Source: Sordariomycetes sp. S80-01Y (taxonomy: Eukaryota; Ascomycota; Sordariomycetes). Taken from it: a stretch of 64,000 nucleotides of DNA. The number at the start of each line of letters is the position of its first letter. Position 1 is the first letter of the stretch. Below, piece by piece: positions 33,781 to 43,956 of the stretch. The stretch covers positions 558,001 to 622,000 of the forward strand of contig JAXQJY010000022.1 in NCBI GenBank assembly GCA_037042185.1, written 5' to 3'. The notes under the pieces were generated by a model. That model saw nothing but the letters and a program-made list of their open reading frames with translations. It made no database searches and was not told where the DNA came from. The position numbers and the translations under genes were made by a program.

Positions 33781-34869
33781 TTAGACAGCTGTGCCGGCAG
33801 GGTATTGTCCGGTTGCGGCAGTTTGATTGTGACTAGCAGGAGTATCGTTGTAACCAGAAGTAGCCTGCGGGTAGCCCGCAGTAATACCAACACCACCGCC
33901 ATTGCTTGGAGCGCCGGCGCCGGTCGGTTCGGAAAATCCAGCACCAGCCCCGACTCCTGGCCCGCCGACGACGCCAGGGCCCTTCTCGGGGAAGGTACCC
34001 GTGGTCCTTTGAACTCGTCCATACTGGGTGAAGTGTAGACCCATCAAGCCGTAGTCCCATCTCTTCGAGAAGAAGAGGAATGCAAAGGCGAGTACAGGCA
34101 GCAGGAGCACATCAAGGATGCCGAAGTAGATAGCCATCTGTGTGACGCCTATGACGTTTCCACCATCGCTGACAGCCCAAGCAATTGGATAGAGCAACCA
34201 GAGGAGATTGGCGTAGCCTGCAAGTAAGGTGTAGTCGCGCCTAAGTGTGAAACGCTTGCTAGCAGACAAGCCAGACAACATGATCTGGTATGCGAGGAGC
34301 AGGTAGGCCACGGTGCCGAAGGTGAAGAACCCCCATTTATAGCGAGAAGGGGTATAGGCACCGACGAGGTAGGAGAGGACCCAGATCCAGGCCAAGAACA
34401 CGTTGTAGACGATGGTCGCCCAGCTAACGCCACTAGCGAGGCCCAGCGCGATGACAATGGTAGGAAAGGCTACCACCCAGTATATGTATTTTGCGAAGAA
34501 AACTTGGTATGTTGCCGCTTCACTGACACGGAGGTGCTGCGCTACGACAGACCAGCCTAGATCACTGGCCATGGCGAAATAGGCGATGGCGCCAACAAGG
34601 AGGGCGATAACGAAGAGATAGTGGAAGATGCGCTCGCCATTTCGGGGACGCAGGCCGAGGACGGCATAGACGAGCTATATGGGGCTTAGTAAGTGCTCTT
34701 GAGGATCATTTAGGGTATCCAGGTCCAGGAAGTAACGTACGAATGAGAGGGCAAAGACGGTGGTGACAGCCCAGAGCCAGTGAGAGCCGTTCAGGGTGAG
34801 TGAGCGTGCTCCCCCAGGAGGGTTCACGTCGAGAACATTGTCTCTAATCTGCATGAACATGAGACTCAT
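33781..34869 (-). CDS. opsin-related seven-helix membrane protein (HSP30/MRH1/YRO2 type)
   Basis: Exons 34869-34741 and 34674-33781 encode 340 aa. An N-terminal DNVLDVNPPGG tail is followed by seven transmembrane helices, including SHWLWAVTTVFALSF, ERIFHYLFVIALLVGAIAYFAMASDLG, and PSRYKWGFFTFGTVAYLLLAY. RYKWGFF in helix C and GILDVLLLPVLAF in helix G identify the microbial-rhodopsin fold. In bacteriorhodopsin the helix G pattern D-x3-K carries the retinal Schiff-base lysine. Here D231 is kept but the lysine position is Leu (about 235). The protein therefore belongs to the retinal-free opsin-related group, which in fungi includes heat-shock or stress-induced plasma-membrane proteins. The C-terminus is a Gly/Pro/Ala-rich cytosolic tail. 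The start at 34869 (MSLMFMQIRDN) could instead be 34860. Confidence 0.9.
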
Positions 34870-37270
34870 GGTGATAAGTTGCGTGAGTGGCTTTTTGAAG
34901 CCGGTAGGCTGTGATTTTGCGATTTGAATATCAAGTCGGATAATGTCTATCCAAGACCTCCAGGCTATCAGCGTACCTAATCCGGGGTTGATATAGACCT
35001 CAATCACAAAACTGGCAGATCTCGTCATCGCGTCGCCATGGCCTCGCTGACGTATCATTCCCCTCAACATTGTCAAAACCAAGCACAAGAGTCGTCGGTC
35101 GACCCTATAGACTGGACCAGACAATGGCGTTCTTCCTACTCGTCCGGACCATACCTTCCGGTTCGTGTTAATGCGGTGTTTCGAAAAGAAGAACAGGTTT
35201 TTCGGTACACGTCTTGTACGATCTACTTACGAGACGAATGGCCATAGAAGAGAATACGTCTGGGCTTGGCACAGGGTACAGCTTATGCACATCGAAAGTC
35301 AAAACCAGCTTGGTTTGATTCACTGCCCAGGTTTGCCTCATCAATGCCTCCCGCCCGTCCTTTGTCAATCAAGGTAGATCGTGGAACTTGGCTAAGACCG
35401 TAGATGCAAGATTCTAGGCCTCTGGCGGCGTGTAATTCCCTCTTTTCCCACTACATACAAGGCAAAAATATGACCTGTGTTTGCCATTTGCAGGGTTTTA
35501 GATAATGTAGGATAAGATGTGCTAGGCCGTGCCGATTGTTGGAATCAGAATCATAACAGCCTTGCCCCTTAGGAGGAGGTTCTACAAGACCTCCTCCAGC
35601 GGATGCCTGGAGTTGAGCGCCGGCCGATGACAGGTCAATACTGACATGGACCAAAATCTTGAGCTATCAGGGGCTAGTCGACATCGGAGGTTTTGTCATG
35701 CGCGCCCATTCTTCCTGGTAGCATTGACCGCGGCGCACGGCGTAGATGATATAACGGCTCTAAAAGTTCTTCACAATCTCAATTCAAATTCAACGGGGCT
35801 GGCTGATTTTTCTGCGAATTCACGGAAACCTGGACTGGACCGAGAGCCACTGGGCACTCTCGGAATCGGGGACAGGGGGAGACGAGGAGAGGGGAGACTT
35901 GAACTTGACCGAGCACGTGGACTGTCGAGGCGTGACGTAATTCACTAGCGGTGAGTTTGATCTATCCTTAAGGGCGGATGGTTCTATGTCGGGCGGAAGC
36001 CACATTTGCTCGCAGGCATCAGATAGGTCGGGAATTGGAAGCAGGCAATGTATGCGAACCCAGCACGTCATCGATCTTCCGCAATGACTGATGAGTTTCA
36101 TCACAAGTTACACAATCTGGGACCTGATTGATTCAGTACTACGACTGAAGGGTGTCTTCGCATAATGATGCGATACGTGACAGGTCGTTATCGACATCCA
36201 GCGATCGGATCTGTCGGTCACTCGAAAGTGGCCTAGCCGCCACTCGCCAGCCAATTCGTGCACAGAGACACGCTGGGGATCAAGCCACATGATGGACAAG
36301 TAAACCGAGGCATAAGATTGATTTGGGGAGTTGTCTGGCCAACAATTCGCGTTCAACAAGGCGAGCTTGCCGTTGAGCACACAAGCGGCCGCGCAAGCCT
36401 CGGTCTGGAGTGGCGCGACCGACGCGATGTTGTACCGTCCGAGGTCACTCGTCTTGTGTCTTTCAGAATGCCTTGTGGCCTCAAATCACAGGTAATCGAT
36501 TTCCCAGAGTGTCAGGGAACCTTCTGTAGATTTTGTGAAGGTTGACCTGACAGGCGCGCCCGGCATGTACAGCATGGCTTTATTAAGCAGAGAAGATGCG
36601 AAAGTTGAGTGGCTTGATAGTCAGACCGTTGTTCTTAGCAGTTTGCCCCACATCAACAACCCTTTAGAACACTTGGGATGGCAGCAACGTTTCATCACTC
36701 TTTGGATTCGTCTTTGCTATGCGGTCCTTCAACGCCGTGACGCCAATGCGGAGCGTGCACAAACCAGACCCTTCTTTCGCCTCCGATCTCCCTGTTTTTT
36801 GGGGGGTGGTTCTTTGTGTAACCCTTTCTTGTGAAGTTTAGAGTTTGACTTGTGACGCGGGAATATCGAATTAACATACTCTAAGCTCCCCGGATGCGTT
36901 TCTCTGTTTGTTTCACTAGCGAGCATCTAGTCTAATCATTTGTGCTGGCTGGGACCACCTCGGATAGAATCGTGACGGTATGACGTACATGCAAGGGGAC
37001 GATATGTCGCTGGTACTTGATCATTTGGTGCAAAGTCAAGGTTCCTTTCCTTGTCCACCCCTCCACCCCACCTTCACAATATTGAGGTACGCTGGTCCTC
37101 AACAGTTTGAATCCATTCATTCAACAGTAAATACAACAAATCCTCGGCTCCAATGGTCGACCTCAACTCCGCAAATATTTCTTCTCCTAGACTGCACATA
37201 CGATTAAAGCTGACGTTTTCTGAATATCTCTTAAGCTCATCATTAAACGAAAATACCAACCTCCTCCGCC
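34870..37270. other. gene-free stretch
   Basis: About 2.4 kb without a convincing gene. The first part is the opsin-related promoter and the last part the hydrolase promoter. Minus-strand frames at 35820-36104 and 36108-36380 and several plus-strand frames have no coding character that I recognise. Confidence 0.4.
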
Positions 37271-39005
37271 ATGACAGAGGCATCCCTTTGGACTTATGTC
37301 TTCATCCGAGCGTCTGTGGTATTTTTGCAATCAATCGCCCCTTTCAGTATCTTCTACGTGCTCAATATCTTGGTTGCCCGACCCCTCTTCCGCCTCCCCC
37401 ACGTGCTAGCGATATGGTGCACTCTCGAGGCAGCCTTCTACTTGTTCTTCTTCCTCCCGCACAGGGCCTACCTCCAGCGACCCGCAAATCATCCTACGCT
37501 CCCAGGTCGTGAGTATCGCCGGGAACTCTTTCGGCGTTGTCACCGGAATGTCCCCGATCCGGAGCGGTATTTAAAGAAATGGTTCCGTGACGCTTCGGCG
37601 ACCGAGATCAAGCGTGAGAATGTCAAGGACTTCCTGCGATGGGCGTTCCTCAGCATGAAACACCACGACCCGGCTTTTGACGAGGAACTGGAGGAATACG
37701 TTGCGGAAATGGAGGTGTTCCTCGGCAGGAAGCTCGAACCAGGGTACGGCAAAGCGTCATGCCTAAGGTTGACATATGACAGGGTTGATATGTGGCATAG
37801 AAGTCTGACGTGGTATTTGGTACGTCTTAGAAAACATATCCGTTTGCTCAATCAGGTCAGTTCACCGTCGCTAATATTTCTTCTAGTGTGTGTTTGTCGT
37901 CGATACAATAGCATTTTGTTATCTACGTTATTACGGCTTCGACTTCTACCAGGGCTCGCTCATCCCGTCCGTCTTTCCTCTTCGCCCCTTCGGCCTCTTG
38001 AGCCCTCATCGTTCTCCTGCTAAGACCCTGACCTACTGGCACCGGCAACATACAGCTAAGGGGAGGCTCCCAGTCTTCTTCATTCATGGCATCGGCGTTG
38101 GGCTGTACCCATATATAAACTTTTTAGCCGACCTAAAGGCTCGAGATGACGAGTCCGACGATGGGCAGGTTGGCATCATTGCTGTGGAACTTATGCCTAT
38201 AAGCTCTAGAATAACGCACGAGTCACTATCGAAGGAGGCGATGTGTGAAGAGATCGAATGCATATTAAAGGCGCACGGCTGGGAGAAATTCGTGCTTGTT
38301 TCTCACTCGTATGTGCCTCCACGTCCTTGTCTGAGCGTCTCTTCACTGATGTTGTAACTCACACCATAAAGTTACGGAAGCGTCGTAGCGACTCACCTCC
38401 TTCGTACCCCACGAACTTCTGATAGAATTGGATCAGTCTTATTTATCGATCCAATCTCTATTCTGCTACATCTCCCAGACGTAGCGTATAACTTTGTTCG
38501 TGTCCCTTTTTTTCACTGCGCAGGCTCTCTTCGGCTGACGTCCTTCACACTCTAGACCTACCGTAAGCCAAAGCGAGCCAAGGAATATACAATCTCGTAC
38601 TTCGACTCCAAAGACATCGAAATCTCACATACACTTTCTCGACGCTTTTTTTGGGCGCACAATATCTTGTGGAAGGAGGACCTCGAAAACCATCACGCCA
38701 CTGTGGTGCTCGCTGGGCGAGATCTAATAGCCAATACGCACGCCATTGCAGCGTATTTGACAGGCAAGGATAGCTGGGCTCCGGAGACAGGACCGTGTGG
38801 AGATGGAGCATGGAAGAGTGATATGCTAGACGTGTTGTGGTTTGGGCATTTGGATCATGCACAGGTGTTTGAAGGAAAAGGGGAGAGAGCGAGGTTGGTG
38901 GACATCGTGGAGAGGTACTGTGCAGAAAGAAACTTTCATAGAGAGCAGGCTCCAGAAGTGATGCCGCAGAAGTGCGATGCTATGGGTAGGGATGTGTTCA
39001 GGTAA
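37271..39005 (+). CDS. membrane-anchored alpha/beta-hydrolase
   Basis: Exons 37271-37819, 37887-38308, 38372-38495 and 38556-39005 give 514 aa. The N-terminal half carries hydrophobic segments (VVFLQSIAPFSIFYVLNILVA, then AIWCTLEAAFYLFFFLP) and a conserved helical region with KWFRDASATEIKRENVKDFLRWAF. The C-terminal half is an alpha/beta hydrolase: PVFFIHGIGVGLYPYINFL (oxyanion loop), the nucleophile elbow VSHSYGSVVATHLL with Ser at about 324, SVLFIDPISILLHLPDVAYNF, and a C-terminal FGHLDHAQVF providing the likely His. The fungal family is widespread but uncharacterised and is probably a lipid- or ester-handling enzyme of internal membranes. The third intron uses a rare GTTCGT donor, accepted because it restores YNFTYRKPKRA. 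Confidence 0.87.
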
Positions 39006-39704
39006 TACTTTAGACTTGTGAAATATGATTACCACGATCAAGGCGGCTGTCAGGAGCTTTTAGGTCAAGGTCCGAGCCTCGGAATGCCGGGAGAATGCGC
39101 CCTCTTGTCTTCACGTAACGTAATTTATCTACCTGGGGTTTTGAGGCTGGCGAGCCACAATAGTGGGTAGGTACAGGAGCGCCGGTGCGCCGGTGCGCCG
39201 ATCAATGGCAGGCCGCGGTTGAAGTAACGTCCCCCAAGCGGCGGATAGTAGACGTCAAAGGAAGGCGAGAAATCATACAACCAGGCTTATCAGGGAGCAG
39301 GTTGTCGAGGCGAGTTGCAGTGTCTAGGGATAGGGCCCGACTGCGGACGGGGCGTAAGTAGGTACGAGTGACATGTTTCGCGGGAATTCCCTGAGCCGAT
39401 AGACTGAGATGCTGCCAGGGCCAGGATTCGAACATCGACGGAGCGATGGTGTACCCGGCGTGGACCAGCCTTCCTCAATCTCCATACAGTTCAAACATGT
39501 AGAAATCGCATTTCTCAAAGAATCAAATCTCCAACCTCGCGAAGATTCCGCATCTGAGAGACTATCACGGAACGCAGTTTGTAAGGTTAAGGATCGCCTG
39601 GTTGTGTTGTTCACCTCTGCAACATCTTTGATCGAAATATTCCACCACTCTCATCACACTACGACGAGCTTGCCATTGTGGTTCCGCTGAGTACGTAGTA
39701 GCCC
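39006..39704. other. gene-free stretch with a short GC-rich tandem repeat
   Basis: The 8-nt unit GCGCCGGT is repeated about 2.6 times at 39179-39200. Near 39413-39445 the minus strand has a tRNA-like T-loop sequence, but no acceptor or anticodon stem forms, so I do not call a tRNA. Confidence 0.35.
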
Positions 39705-40013
39705 TCAAGATATTGGCTTAGCGCCGTCTACTATAGCTTTCTCTATGGCGCCCAGTACCGGCGACTTGCTATCTTTTGCCTGAGCATTCTCCCATCCCAT
39801 TTCTCTGTGAATTGACGCCACGCCGACAGCGCCACACTCAACGCCCAGTAAAACAGGGTCAAGCGCTTGACGAAAGTACAGTGTTCTTCCCCGTTTGCGC
39901 AGCATGGGAGAGTTGCTCCAGAGTTTTGTCGAGCTTCCAGCCCCAGCCCAGATATCGAGTGTAGCATCCCCCGTGTTTCTCTTCTGTAAGACCATGATCT
40001 TCTTTTGGGACAT
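39705..40013 (-). CDS. hypothetical ORF of 102 aa, unrecognised
   Basis: An open frame from MSQKKIMVLQ to VDGAKPIS. The amino-acid mix looks like a soluble protein, with an alpha/beta-like stretch (LLGVECGAVGVASIHREMGWENAQ). The frame stays open for about 15 codons before the first ATG (IPEFSKHQPAFLN), so a further 5' exon is possible. I do not recognise the family. It could be a small gene, a 3' exon or a relic. Confidence 0.3.
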   Translation of the reverse strand: MSQKKIMVLQKRNTGDATLDIWAGAGSSTKLWSNSPMLRKRGRTLYFRQALDPVLLGVECGAVGVASIHREMGWENAQAKDSKSPVLGAIEKAIVDGAKPIS

Positions 40014-40325
40014 ATTAAGAAACGCGGGCTGATGTTTGGAGAATTCCGGAATGAACGTGGTTCAAGACGTAGGCCTATGCGAACATACCTCAGGGATGTT
40101 TACGGTTCACTTCACTTTATTGTGACGTTTATACGGCCCATTAATTCATATCAACGTTACATTGGGCAGCCTCTATAAAAATCAATTTTCGAGACGATAT
40201 AATCGGAGGACCATGGTTATATTCCTAGCCCGGAGTTCACGTTTGGTACCAATTATACCAAGTATACCGGTCGACAAAGAATATTGAACTCACAAAAACG
40301 CTTCCTTCAATCTGGAGGTTTCGCG
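40014..40325. other. gene-free stretch
   Basis: A gap of 312 bp in which nothing is seen. It might hold a 3' exon of the secreted-protein candidate at 40326-40595. Confidence 0.35.
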
Positions 40326-40595
40326 TTAGATACGCAAGTCGATGATACAGGATTGCAAGAACCTACTTTTCAGTTCAAATTGATTACCTTCCGGACCACG
40401 CTGCAGAGAGGGGAGACACGAGTAACAGGAGCCATCACGCTGAGATCCGCAATCCCAGCAGGGATCCTCTCCTTCGTCGGCGCAGGAAGATGAACAACAG
40501 GGTGTTCCGCCCGTAATCATGGTTTCGGAGTTTTGAAAAGAAGACACTGGCTTGAGCACAACCACAAGAAGCAACAGTGCGTTAGTGGATTTCAT
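40326..40595 (-). CDS. candidate small secreted cysteine-rich protein (effector-like)
   Basis: 89 aa from the ATG of MKSTNALLLL at 40595. A good signal peptide is visible: a lysine near the start, the hydrophobic core NALLLLVVVL, and a likely cleavage after PVSS. The mature part is short and cysteine-rich, with seven cysteines in the first half (TPCCSSSCADEGEDPCWDC, then GSCYSC) and one near the end. This profile fits fungal small secreted proteins, including effectors and antimicrobial peptides. A possible donor (GAAG/GTAATC) after QRGPEG could lead to a downstream exon, so the C-terminus is uncertain. It sits in a gene-poor region, where such genes are common. No family match is claimed. 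Confidence 0.5.
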   Translation of the reverse strand: MKSTNALLLLVVVLKPVSSFQNSETMITGGTPCCSSSCADEGEDPCWDCGSQRDGSCYSCLPSLQRGPEGNQFELKSRFLQSCIIDLRI

Positions 40596-41798
40596 CTTTA
40601 AACCTGTGGCCAAGGTCGGTCAGGTATTCTAGCAAAGGGGAACCCAGTTCAAACTGTCTTACTAGAGCGGCATTGAAATAGCCGTTCGTACTCCACCAGG
40701 TAATTCAAAGCTTCTCATCGATCGATATGAGACATTTGGAACATTCGCGATCCCCTTGGCTGCAGCCGGGTAGGAATACTTCTAACAGGGGTCCCGAGCT
40801 AACAAGATGGCTCCAAGACACAATAATCTAGTCATAAACCGGTAATGGGCGGTGATAAAAGTACCAGAGTTGCTTGAGATACGCTAAGCATCCCGAGGAG
40901 GTCACAACCTTTCTTCAGCATTTCTCCATTTTGTGTCCAGACGTACGATTCAGTTTATCGTCGATCTTCAGGGGCTACGGATGGTTGTTTAGGCCGTTGC
41001 GGTGCCATTAAAGTCGGTAGAACACACATTCTACGTGTTCTGAGAAGCAAGGTTCAAAGCGCGTGGTTATGTTTCAACGGTTTTCCCATGTGACAGTGAG
41101 ACGTGATACGGGCGACAGACGTCTTGTCTCCTTTGCTGCAGTCAGCGGGACGTGGACTCGGCGAGGTCCATCAGGGTGGTCACATCGATTGGCTACTCGG
41201 CAGCGTTGGCTGCAATAAGAACAGATGGGTTTATTCAATTGGCTAGGCTTTCTTAGTTCATTAGCTAGACCGCGGAAGTACATAGCGGCGTGAACGTCAG
41301 ATTGGTTCATTTCGGTCAAAGAGGGCCGACTTATGCAAGGTCGGAAGGAAGGGTGTGAAGCAATGTGACATTGGCTAAAAGGGATTTATTGGCCATAACC
41401 ATAGAAAATCAACACATGAAAGCTCGGGAAGGCTGATGGGATGTTTGTTCATGCATGGGCCAAATGAAAACACCACGTATGAATCTCATTCCGCTTCCTG
41501 CGGCATCTGCGCACACTTAGCTCTTATCTCCGCAGTTCTATTGCACTTTCACCAACCCAGTGTTGGCTGCATTCGTATTAAAGACATGAAGTTTAGCCTT
41601 TGCAAAATCAAGGCTAAGCAAAACAGACGCACACCCGACGACTCACAGCCAAACATAGGGTCGGACCGACAAGTGAGGTTATTACTGACTGCTTTCTGTG
41701 AAATCAGGGGGCACGGAGCTTTGTGGTGTTTCATTCTGGGTTATTACTTAAAGAGACCCTGCGAATCACGTCAATCCTTAGCTTCTCCTACAAGGAGG
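40596..41798. other. gene-free stretch
   Basis: About 1.2 kb upstream of the secreted-protein candidate. No gene, repeat or RNA is evident. Confidence 0.4.
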
Positions 41799-42587
41799 CT
41801 ACATGAAATCATGCGTGATAACAGGCACTAAGGGGTAATAAGGAATGGCCAGCTCTGAGCCTCCAAGCGCCCGCGACTGTGGTAACCATAGCGTCAACAA
41901 CATGCTGGTTCTGTCAAGTGTCGGCTCTAGAAGGAGGTTGCTGGAGATCAAGGCGGCGACTCCTGTCTCTAGTCCCACGGAATGGAGCGTGTGAGTAGCA
42001 TCAGCCGGTTCATAACCTCCCAACTTCTTGAAAGTCAACTGGAGTCCAATATCCCTCGTATCTGGGTTGAACAGAAGCCATACAGACGCGGCACCATCAT
42101 TCTCGGCGGTTCTCTTGAGATTTTGATAGATCGAACGAAGCTTCGACTCAGCGTCGACATCCTCACACCTCCATATCTGCAGCCGAACAACTGCATTGGC
42201 CTCAATTGGCGCGAAGCCATGAGCACCAATCACCTTCCACACCTGAGACTTTACGGATTCGAACATCGGTTGCTCAGTGAACTTGACAGGCGGTTCACCA
42301 ACTTCAAACTCCTTGTTCGCCCACTGTACGTAGTCTTTTGCATTCTCATAGGTGTCAAACAAGTAGGAGCCTCCGGTGAGAAGCTTGCCGGTAACTCCGT
42401 CATAGAGGTAGGGGAGAAACTTAAGAATCATGCCGGGCCGACGGGACATGGTTTTGCTGTCGAGATACTGGCAATCAATGAACTCTTGTAAAGACACTCC
42501 GAGACCCGCGACAACGATATCGATGATGGTACAGCCTTCGGCTGCGATCTCACCGGGCTGGTAGCCCAGGATATTTTGGTTCACCAT
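41799..42587 (-). CDS. conserved-looking hypothetical protein, 262 aa
   Basis: A single exon from MVNQNILGYQ to PVITHDFM. It starts with hydrophobic TIIDIVVAGLGVSLQEF, then has a ferredoxin-like alpha/beta pattern (MILKFLPYLYDG, GGSYLFDTYENAKDYVQWANKEF), a second alpha/beta half (NAVVRLQIWRCEDVDAESKL, ASVWLLFNPDTRDIGLQLTF), and a helical end. The YLFDTYENAKDYVQW segment resembles the strand-helix of dimeric YdhR/ABM-type alpha+beta barrel proteins, but this is a pattern resemblance only. No signal peptide is likely, as the first hydrophobic stretch is preceded by about 19 polar residues. Function unknown; the sequence composition makes it a likely real gene. Confidence 0.65.
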   Translation of the reverse strand: MVNQNILGYQPGEIAAEGCTIIDIVVAGLGVSLQEFIDCQYLDSKTMSRRPGMILKFLPYLYDGVTGKLLTGGSYLFDTYENAKDYVQWANKEFEVGEPPVKFTEQPMFESVKSQVWKVIGAHGFAPIEANAVVRLQIWRCEDVDAESKLRSIYQNLKRTAENDGAASVWLLFNPDTRDIGLQLTFKKLGGYEPADATHTLHSVGLETGVAALISSNLLLEPTLDRTSMLLTLWLPQSRALGGSELAIPYYPLVPVITHDFM

Positions 42588-42791
42588 CGGTACTGGCCAT
42601 GCGGATCAGCAATGCAACAATCATCAGCCTTCTTTTCGGGTAATTACTCGTTGTTTCCAATGGAAGATGCGCAAAGTGCAGGGTAATTGTCGAAGTCGGT
42701 TTCAAGACGCGGATCTGGGGCGGTCGGCTCGCTACTCCTTTATACTCTTAAGTCGAGAGCTCAACGCGGCCACTAACGCATCCCGTCAGCA
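42588..42791. other. promoter region of the 262-aa gene
   Basis: A short gap in which nothing else is seen. Confidence 0.3.
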
Positions 42792-43060
42792 CTACGAGGC
42801 AGCGTAAGCAGCCGCAAAGCCATCAAAAAGCTTATTCTCAGACTTCTGTAGATCTGGCCACCTTCGGTCGAGCAGGTCGGCAATTCGACTGATCATCTCG
42901 GTGGGCATGGTCGCCATGCCGTGGAGCTCTGAGTTTGACATCTTGTCAGGCTGAGCTTTCAGACGCATAGAATTACTTGGCGAGGCAGGATGAAGCAGGT
43001 ACGTCTGAAGATGTCCATGGTCCAACGTGGACAGTTGAGCCAGTGGACGATCCAGTCAAG
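42792..43060 (-). pseudogene. coding remnant or terminal exon, unrecognised
   Basis: The frame LDRPLAQLSTLDHGHLQTYL ... ELHGMATMPTEMISRIADLLDRRWPDLQKSENKLFDGF ... AAAYAAS is open for about 87 codons to a TAG and reads like a folded, mostly helical protein. It has no ATG at its 5' end and is preceded at once by an in-frame stop. A different frame upstream (from an ATG at 43192) also looks coding but ends shortly after. This could be a terminal exon whose upstream exons I cannot place, or a gene broken by a frame change. Family not recognised. Confidence 0.35.
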
Positions 43061-43956
43061 CCTCCGTGCAAAGCTCATCTTGTGCCGCCGGGTAGATGGT
43101 TGCTCGATGACATCCTGCAGTGTGCATAAGTTGAGGAGACACAAGAACTCAGAGACACATGCTTTCTGACAGTGGTTGCTTGCGTGCTCCACACTGCAGG
43201 CTATGTGTGTGGCTGGCGACTCAACGATTGGCAGCTATGGCTGAGCGTGTTTGGCTAAAGTAGTCACGTGTAATAAAGTACTCAAGAGTTGAGATTTTCT
43301 GTCTATCTAGTGTATCTCAGTGGTCCCTAAATTGTTTGAAAGCTGATAGCGTATTTCACAAGACACGGCACCCTTACCGAGCGAATTCTTAGCTTCAGAC
43401 GGATTCCCCCTTCTTTTCACTCCTTACATATTGTCTCGATGGATACGCTGCTCTCCACTGGCGCCCGGGCACTCGTCGTCTCTGGAGCTCAGCCGTGCGC
43501 GTTCCAAGCAGAACGCGTCCAATCAGCTCATGATGGTACTATGGGGCTTTTGCTCTCTCGCTTTCGCTAGTGCTCAAAGCTCTCCCGAAACTAGCGTCTG
43601 CTCATGAGCCTATATGGCCCAACATTAGGGGGACGGTGTCCGAAACGTTGCCTCCTACCAACGGATGACTGTATGCTATGCTTGATTAGCGTGTGGAACG
43701 TCATGGTAGTGGTTCTACTCAAGTTAGAGTGGGGTAATGACTGAAGGGCCCCGAACAGTCTTTGGTGATGCAGACGGACATTTTGGGACACCAAGGCCTC
43801 TTTCTTTTTATGAAATTTGAGGACTCTGCAATGTACTCACTAAACTTTCACCGTAGTTAAACGCCATTATGTATATATTTGATGTTGATGTGTATCTCTA
43901 TGTGAATTTAAACCATCACTCCACGGCGCGCACGATCGCAGCTCTTTCCCTGTCAC
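43061..43956. other. gene-free stretch
   Basis: Contains TAGTCACGTGTA (E-box CACGTG) near 43262, a 12-mer that occurs again near 46299. No gene is seen. Confidence 0.35.

Noticed and set aside
39413-39445. tRNA-like T-loop (TTCGAAT context on the minus strand)
   Set aside because: The five-base T stem pairs at only about three positions, and no 5' acceptor half or anticodon arm is found within 100 nt.
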